Shown in pieces: positions 58,130 through 64,000 of a stretch of DNA of 64,000 nt. A program made the position numbers and the translations under genes. Source of the stretch: Acephala macrosclerotiorum. Taxonomy: Eukaryota; Ascomycota; Leotiomycetes; Helotiales; Mollisiaceae. Every line of letters begins with the position of its first letter. The stretch's first letter is position 1. The stretch covers positions 55,829 through 119,828 of the forward strand of contig MU119371.1 in assembly GCA_014904845.1 (NCBI GenBank), in the 5' to 3' direction. Under the pieces are notes generated by a model that searched no databases, had not been told where the DNA came from, and was given only the letters and a program-made list of their open reading frames with translations.

Positions 58130-59952
58130 ATGTACGGCCCGGGCCGTCGAATACAGAGAGCGTGTTTATTTTGTCGAAAACGGAAGTTGCGCTGTGATAG
58201 GCAGCTGCCGCGATGCCAGTCTTGCATTCGGCCGGGACAAGAGTGTACCTATGTCGGCCAAAGGTCTGCTCAACATCAACTACGAGCAGAGAGAAACTAT
58301 GTCTAGGAGCTAGAAGAACGCTTGCGTACGCATCCTTGATGGAGTTCTCGGCATGAGGCCAATGCATACCTAGGACGTGTCGAGAGTCTTTTACGGGCAA
58401 GTCCTCCGGGACCTGACAGACGACCGCAGTCCTCTGTTAGACCTAGACCACGAGGATAATGCAATGAATGAGAGCAATTGCGTAACGAAACCATTGAAAA
58501 TAGAAATTATCCGTGATCTGTATGAGTATTTTGTAGGTGACAAAGTCAACAGCTTGTCGATACTAATCAGGTGACAGGGAGAAAATCTACTTCGAGACCA
58601 TCTATCCAATAATGCCCATTATACATTACGAGCGATACATTTCGTGTCAAACTCTCAACGTGCGATCTAGGCCTCCGCTATATCTACGCTACGCCGTCTG
58701 GGCCGTGGCCGCCATCGGAGTAAAGCAGCATTCTTACCAAAGTAGCGAAAACTACACAAAAGCAAGAAACTTGGCTGAGGCTGCTGCCTTGACAGACCCG
58801 CGATCTACCCAGTCTGCCCTTTACCGTGCGCAGGCTTGGCTTCATCTTGCTATGCATGACATCATGTGTGGATGCTTCGCGTTGGCCTGGGCCAATACAG
58901 TCAAGCAATTCGATTGCTTCAAATTGCAAAGGTTCACAATCTTGATACTATAAATGCTTCCTCGGATAGCCAAAATTCCAAAAATGGTAGCTGGTCAGAG
59001 GCCGAGGAAAGAGGAAGAGCGTTTTGGTTTGCATTTTGTATAGACAGGAGTGCTTTCATTGCACAGGGTCTACCGGCTTTGATCAACGAAGAGAATGTTC
59101 GTACCTCCTCCGCCTGTTTTATCGAGTCTATTGAAGGAACCCTAAATTGATGCGTGCCACGGATACGCGTTAACCTACCAGTGTCAGACAAGGCGTACCA
59201 ATCTTCCACCGAACAGCCTACTTTGACGCTTTCTCAAGCTTCTCTAAGATCAGTTGATATCCTCTCTCCACTATCCGCAGCAGCCGTGGTATGTTCCTTG
59301 TGCAGTTCGACCTTGAAGGATCTTCAAAACCTAGATTCCACCTCCGTACACAGATTGTTCGCCACCAATGACTGGATGCAGAGAGACTCCCTTTGCAACA
59401 GTCTCACGACTATATTCTGCGTTCCGTCCTATTTTGCTATCACAAAGGACAACCTGGACGCGAATTTGTTATACCTCAACGTCATAGTTCATTGTGCAAC
59501 CCTTCAGGTGCATCTAATGGTACAAAAGCTAGCTCGGGCAAGTCCCTCGCCGCTTGCGGCGAAGTTCATTCATGAAAGCAAGACTCACTGTTTGAAGGCC
59601 GCATTAGCGATTTTTGAACTTGCGAAATTGGCATCTCAGTCAAAAATACGCAATGTGGGAGATTTGAGTCCTCCTCAAGGTACACAAGATGCTAATCGTG
59701 ACGAAGTATCACCCCGCCACATTCTTTTGTATCTACAACGCGATGGTTGTTTTGGCAGATTGTTTTTTGGTGAAGCGAGATGCCAAACTCAGCATTCCAA
59801 TCACATTCCTCATTGATTTCATGAAATTTCTGTCCGATCAAAGCCAGGCTGCTGGCAACCTTTTCCGAGATTTCGAGACAGAATACCCATCGTTGATTAT
59901 TGAGTTCAGTTCTGAGACTCAAAAGACGTTTACTGCGGTACTTATGCTTTGA
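58130..59952 (+). pseudogene. Broken Zn2Cys6 transcription factor
   Basis: The ATG at 58130 opens a complete zinc binuclear cluster: ACLFCRKRKLRCD, then LPRCQSCIRPGQEC, giving C-x2-C-x6-C-x6-C-x2-C-x6-C. In frame after it, NYV is followed by TAG at 58304-58306 and then ELEERL, where the family continues its coiled coil; a Gln codon changed to TAG fits. The regulatory region follows: KIYFETIYPIMPIIHYERYI, PPLYLRYAVWAVAA, LHLAMHDIMCGCFALAWAN, then after a one-base frame change near 58890 AIRLLQIAKVHNLDT, WSEAEERGRAFWFAFCIDR and ALINEENV. A last exon from about 59706 (YHPATFFCIYNAMVVLADC) joins across an intron with a GCTAATC branch. A normal protein is unlikely, though the remaining domains are well kept, so the damage is recent. 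Confidence 0.78.
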
Positions 59953-60989
59953 GGGTGATAGCTCCATTTTAGGTCAGCACTGACGGGACCGTAGATGGTG
60001 TTCAAGAACCAAGACTGCCCTTGCCAGAGGGTTGCGTATTCACTCAACCCAAGTTGGCCAAAGATATGGCAAGTACAAGACCTGTCTCTGATGACGGCGA
60101 AGAGCGGTCGTCCTGAGTTACGGAACCGATCCTATATGATACATATGATGCCCTATCTTGGAATGATCAAGTCATAGATATGGATTATGCATCCCTCTTC
60201 CGAGATGTGTTTCAATTCAACCTGAATCCCCAGTCTAGTGTACAGCCCAAATAATCGAACGGTTTTAGAGCCTAGAGTATTCTTATCATGTACGACGTAC
60301 GATTGTTTCTTAGCTGGGCTGAATCGATGTTCTATAGGTAGTTGGTGTTTTGCAGGAGGGAATGGATTATCAGGCTTGTTATTGTCATTCAAGGCGAGGC
60401 TCAACTAGCTATCATGTGGTGTTGCAACTATGCAGGAGACGACGCTTCATTCTGAAGAGCGAGTAGTGGATAGCTTGGATTGATACTCGAACCAGAACGA
60501 GGTTATTGAGTCTCATGCAGAAATGTGATGCTGTATTTTTTCGTGTCTTGATTTCCCCTCTTTACAATCGTAAGACGCCACGACAGTGCGACTGTTGGTG
60601 GGGCACGTGGAGAGGGATGCTTACGAGTGGATGTATGACTAACCAGGTCTCGGAGGAGACGGAGCCGGTAATGTATATTTCCCCGGAATGGACAGGCAGT
60701 CCGGTCGGTGTCCGCTGATGTTGGACCACTAGGGCGGAGCGGTGACCTATTTTCCTTGAAGCCTCGGTCCCGTGAACATGAAGTGACTAGGCGATCCAAT
60801 TCCTCGTATCCGAACCAAGTTGGCCCATATGCCATGCAAGGCAGCAACTCGAAGGCATCATTCAATACAAATCAAGGGCTCACCGCTGTTACAGAAATCC
60901 GTGATATCCTCTGAGTATAATAACCCGCTTGGTTCTGGCCTTCCCCCGCGACTTTATTCGTACGTTGAAATTCCGAGTTACCACTGGAA
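59953..60989. other. Intergenic region
   Basis: About 1 kb upstream of the aldolase-like gene; contains its promoter. No other coding sequence supported. Confidence 0.45.
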
Positions 60990-61985
60990 ATGGCGCCTGC
61001 TGCAAATCCAACCACATCTCCCAGAACCAGCAATGGGATAAAGAATACGAAAGCCAAAGGTCCTGCTTCGGGAGAGATACCTGAAGGTTTCACGCCACCA
61101 GTGTTCGATGACCCATATAAGGCTCGGCAGTATCTGAAATGCCGTCTGGCTTTGGCTTTCAGGATCTTTGCGAAGCATGGTTTTGATGAAGGTGTTGCTG
61201 GACACATTACTGTGAGGGTATGAACAAGAGATAAGTATCATAAGAGATTGTGCACTCTAATCTCTAACCAGGATCCTGTCGAGCCTACCTCATTCTGGCT
61301 CAATCCATTCGGTGTCGCCTGGAATACGATTGAGGCATCAGACCTGATCTTGGTGGACAAGAACGCCAAAGTTGTTGACGGTGGTCCAATAAGACTCATG
61401 AATACCGCAGGTATGAAGATCAGCCAAAATTAATGAAACTCAGATCTTTAATGCGCTGGTGCTTCAATAGCATTCATGATTCACCATGCCGTCCATACAG
61501 CCCGACCCGACGTCAACTGTGTTGCGCATTCCCATTCTATCTACGGACGCGCCTTCTCAACCTTGGGTCGAAACATCGACATGATTACACAAGACTCCTG
61601 TGCATTCTACAATGATGTTGCATTGTACACAGCGTTTCGCGGCATCGTGCTGGATGAGGAAGAAGGAATTGCAATCGCGTCAGCGCTCGGCCAGAAGAAG
61701 GCTGCGGTGTTGCGTAACCACGGCCTTCTTACTTGTGCAAAGAGTATTGAAGCTACGGTCTTCTGGTTTATCAGTTTGGAAAGTGCTTGTCGTGCACAGC
61801 TGTTGGCTGATGCTGCGGCTGGGGGTCGCGGGGGTGAGACGGTCAAGATCGATGATGAGGATGCGGCATATACTTATCAGTCTACCGGATCAGAGTTAGC
61901 AGGATGGTTTAGTGCTAAGCCTGCGTTTGACTCAATGGCTAGAACGTCGGGGTTTGGTTCAAGTTGTGATTTTATGTTATCGTAG
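60990..61985 (+). CDS. Class II aldolase/adducin-domain protein
   Basis: Exons 60990-61217, 61272-61410 and 61471-61985 give 293 residues; both introns are GTATGA...AG and keep frame. The domain shows FAKHGFDEGVAGHITVR, SFWLNPFGVAW, DLILVDKN, the metal-binding HSHS in DVNCVAHSHSIYGRAFS with His in MIHHAVHTARPD upstream, FYNDVALY, and RNHGLLTCAKS with a further His ligand. The family comprises zinc-dependent sugar-phosphate aldolases and epimerases, and fungal members of unknown substrate. This one is the standalone form, with an N-terminal extension of about 40 residues and no fused dehydrogenase. It lies between a broken regulator and a truncated transporter, which may once have formed a small metabolic cluster; that is inference. 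Confidence 0.88.
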
Positions 61986-62654
61986 TTATTGAAATACCAT
62001 ATTGATCGTATGCACTGTTTAGCTTGAAGCTACATAATGGCCTCAGAGTAGTGCCGTAAGTAAGCATTCCTATTGGCTAGGATGATAGCTCATTTTTCTT
62101 GTGAATATTTTAGAGGCAGGTGAAGCAAGGCTGTCAACAAACTTGTGAGAAGTATCCCCAGGTGACCTCTCACTAGACACCCCCTACTGAAGCTTAATGA
62201 GTGAAGTTACTCGACACTTCGAGTTTCATGTTAACAGTGATGAAGTGGTCACGCATTTTCAGTTTAATGGGTTTCTGAAGACAGGAATTCAGGAGTCTGG
62301 GTATACCAAGGGAGCCTCCGCTCCACAATCCTTCATCCTCAGCTGTGGGCTTGCACAACATTTTTTGTATATCAAGAATTGAATTAATACTCTGCATTTT
62401 GTTGTTGATGTCTGGTTCATCATTTCAATGTCATATCTCATATTCTGTTGGCGATGCGTTCATAACTATCCTGTTTCTCATTCCTCGCTTCTGCCTCCTA
62501 GACAATTTGAATCTCTGTCACATCTCTATCCCTGAAAGCCCAATGAAAAAGCGGTAGAGGAGAACACGCCATCGAAAGAACTCCTTGGAAAACGAGAGCT
62601 CTATAGGCCGACGATAAATTAGCAAAGTTCTCACCCAGCATCACACTTTGATCG
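61986..62654. other. Intergenic region
   Basis: Convergent region after the aldolase-like gene; nothing supported. Confidence 0.4.
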
Positions 62655-63128
62655 AGAGACAGTTACGAAACGCACCTAGTCATATCGCCATCTGGAACAG
62701 AAGGGTCTCCATAGGTCTTCCAGTGACTGCATAATGAGTGTGAACAAGGTTCCAAGTAGTTATCCTACTATCCAACAAAGCGGGCTTGTCACTTCTGGGG
62801 AAATTGGTCGACTGTCATTCGCTATCCACTCTAAGGTGACTGGCAACAAAGTAAACGACGCTCCACCAAGTACACCTAGGAAAATGTAAGTAGCTACAAC
62901 AGGTTTGCCTGGGATCCATATGAACGCTAGATAACAGACGCCAATGATCGGAGCGACCATCTTCATTGATATCAACTGAGCTTGAAACTTATCAATGATT
63001 GGAAAGGCAATGGTAGTTGCCACAAGACCATAGCCAATTAGCGTAGCACCAAGGTAGCCAGAAGTATCTAAAGAAATTCCGTAGAAAGACAAAATTTGAA
63101 AGAGTAAAGAATCGATAGCGTTGAAAAA
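62655..63128 (-). pseudogene. Truncated MFS transporter, FLVCR-like fungal group
   Basis: From about 63128 downward on the minus strand the frame reads FFNAIDSLLFQILSFYG, then GYLGATLIGYGLVATTIAFPIIDKF, VAPIIGVCYLAFIWIP, IFLGVLGGASFTLLPVTLEWI and SPEVTSPLCW. These match the sixth-to-tenth membrane segments of fungal FLVCR-type MFS proteins. The next codons read VG-TAA-LLGTLFTLIM; the TAA at 62760-62762 stands where the family has Gln (GGQLLG). The first half of the protein is absent: the frame stops just above 63128 and runs into the AT-rich island. Further family-like residues (DPSVPDGDM) follow in another frame near 62680. Confidence 0.75.
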
Positions 63129-64000
63129 TCTAACGAAAATAGTAAACTTTATATAGTAATTAATTGGATTACGCCTTTAACCAATCTAGGGTAAAATATA
63201 TCGAAATAAAAAACAATTAAAATTTCGGATTTTCTACTAATAATATAATCGCAATTTTAAAATATATTTTTTCTTCTTTTAATAATATACTAAAAAAACA
63301 CAAAATACAATGTAATTCAAATTTTTAAAAATATTTATTTTATTTCAATCTCAAATTTTTTTTAATCTTTAAATTACGATTTCATATAATCGCAATTTTT
63401 ATTCGAGACGCATTAAATTTTAATCGAATTACAATATCGTTATTATTAATAAAAAAAAAAAAATTAACTTTGAAAATCTTATTTTGCACGTAACGATTTA
63501 TAAACAAAACTATAACGAACTTTTTAATAATTATAATATAATCGACAAAAAAAAATTTAAAATTTTTTTTTTAATTTTAATATTTTAAAAAAATCGTTTA
63601 TTTTTTAAAATTATCGAATTTCATTTTAAAAAACTTTTAACGCGTTTTTTTAATCGTATTAAAAAAAGTAATAAAAAAATCGATACAATTTTAAAATATT
63701 TAATAAATCAAAAAAATTAATTACATTTTTATAAACAATATTAAAATTTTTATTAAAAAATTTTTTATTAAATTTATTTCGAAATTTATTAATATAAATA
63801 ATAAATTTCTTTATTAAAACGATATTTATAATATCGATTTTGTTAATTTTAAAATACGAATTATTATTCTCATAAAAACGTAAAATAAATTCTTTAAAAT
63901 TATATAAAAAAAAAAAAAAAAAAAAAAATTTAATAAATATTATTAATAATAAACTTATAACGATAAATATTAATATATAAAATAAAAATATTTATTACTA
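63116..64000. repeat. Extremely AT-rich island, RIP-like, running off the window
   Basis: The base composition drops abruptly to a very low GC content. Many of the remaining C and G stand in CG dinucleotides, while CA and TG are rare and TA and A/T runs dominate. This is the expected residue of repeat-induced point mutation acting on CpA, commonly on transposons. No reading frame or transposon ends can be recognised. The island truncates the MFS gene to its left and continues beyond base 64000. Confidence 0.75.

Overview
The window is genomic DNA of a filamentous ascomycete (Pezizomycotina). The evidence is short introns of roughly 43-110 bases with CTAAC/CTGAC-type branch points, the SAGA, SWR1 and cohesin subunits found in such genomes, a WSC/GPI wall protein, an Ayg1-type melanin hydrolase, a GH75 chitosanase, Zn2Cys6 regulators and 2EXR proteins. 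The 2EXR family and the overall gene content point to Leotiomycetes (Helotiales-like), but that placement is inference. No tRNA, rRNA or CRISPR array was recognised.

Layout. 1-11.4 kb is conserved core: PDS5 (cohesin regulator, minus), a GPI-anchored WSC protein (plus) and the mRNA guanylyltransferase CEG1 (minus). 11.4-27.7 kb is gene-poor and decayed: a broken Zn2Cys6-type regulator, a small secreted cysteine-rich protein with an internal duplication, one intact and two broken 2EXR genes, a broken class 3 lipase and a 466-base hAT-like MITE. 27.7-49 kb is active again: an unknown conserved protein, an Ayg1-like hydrolase, a secreted alpha/beta hydrolase, SGF73 (SAGA), two divergent MFS transporters and a Jsn1/Puf1-type RRM-Pumilio protein with an 851-base intron that holds its own reading frame. 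49-57.2 kb carries SWC2/YL1 (SWR1), a second member of the cysteine-rich secreted family with an apparently broken splice donor, a GH75 chitosanase with tandem cysteine modules, and a membrane protein. 57.2-64 kb is accessory: a broken Zn2Cys6 regulator, an intact class II aldolase-like protein, a truncated MFS transporter, then an extremely AT-rich RIP-like island to the window end.

How it fits together. The housekeeping genes (cohesion, capping, SAGA, SWR1, mRNA binding) are unrelated in function and simply neighbours. The accessory tracts combine secreted proteins, degraded regulators and transporters with transposon traces. Several broken genes carry stops that fit CpA-to-TpA change (W to TAG, Q to TAG or TAA), as expected from repeat-induced point mutation.

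The most interesting signal is a two-gene family of small secreted proteins at 18.7-19.4 and 52.3-52.7 kb. They share the cysteine spacing C-x3-C-x6-C-x(11,15)-C-x2-C-C and the same exon pattern. One copy has the domain twice. The other seems to have lost its first splice donor. Three GC-AG introns were also inferred from reading-frame phase.
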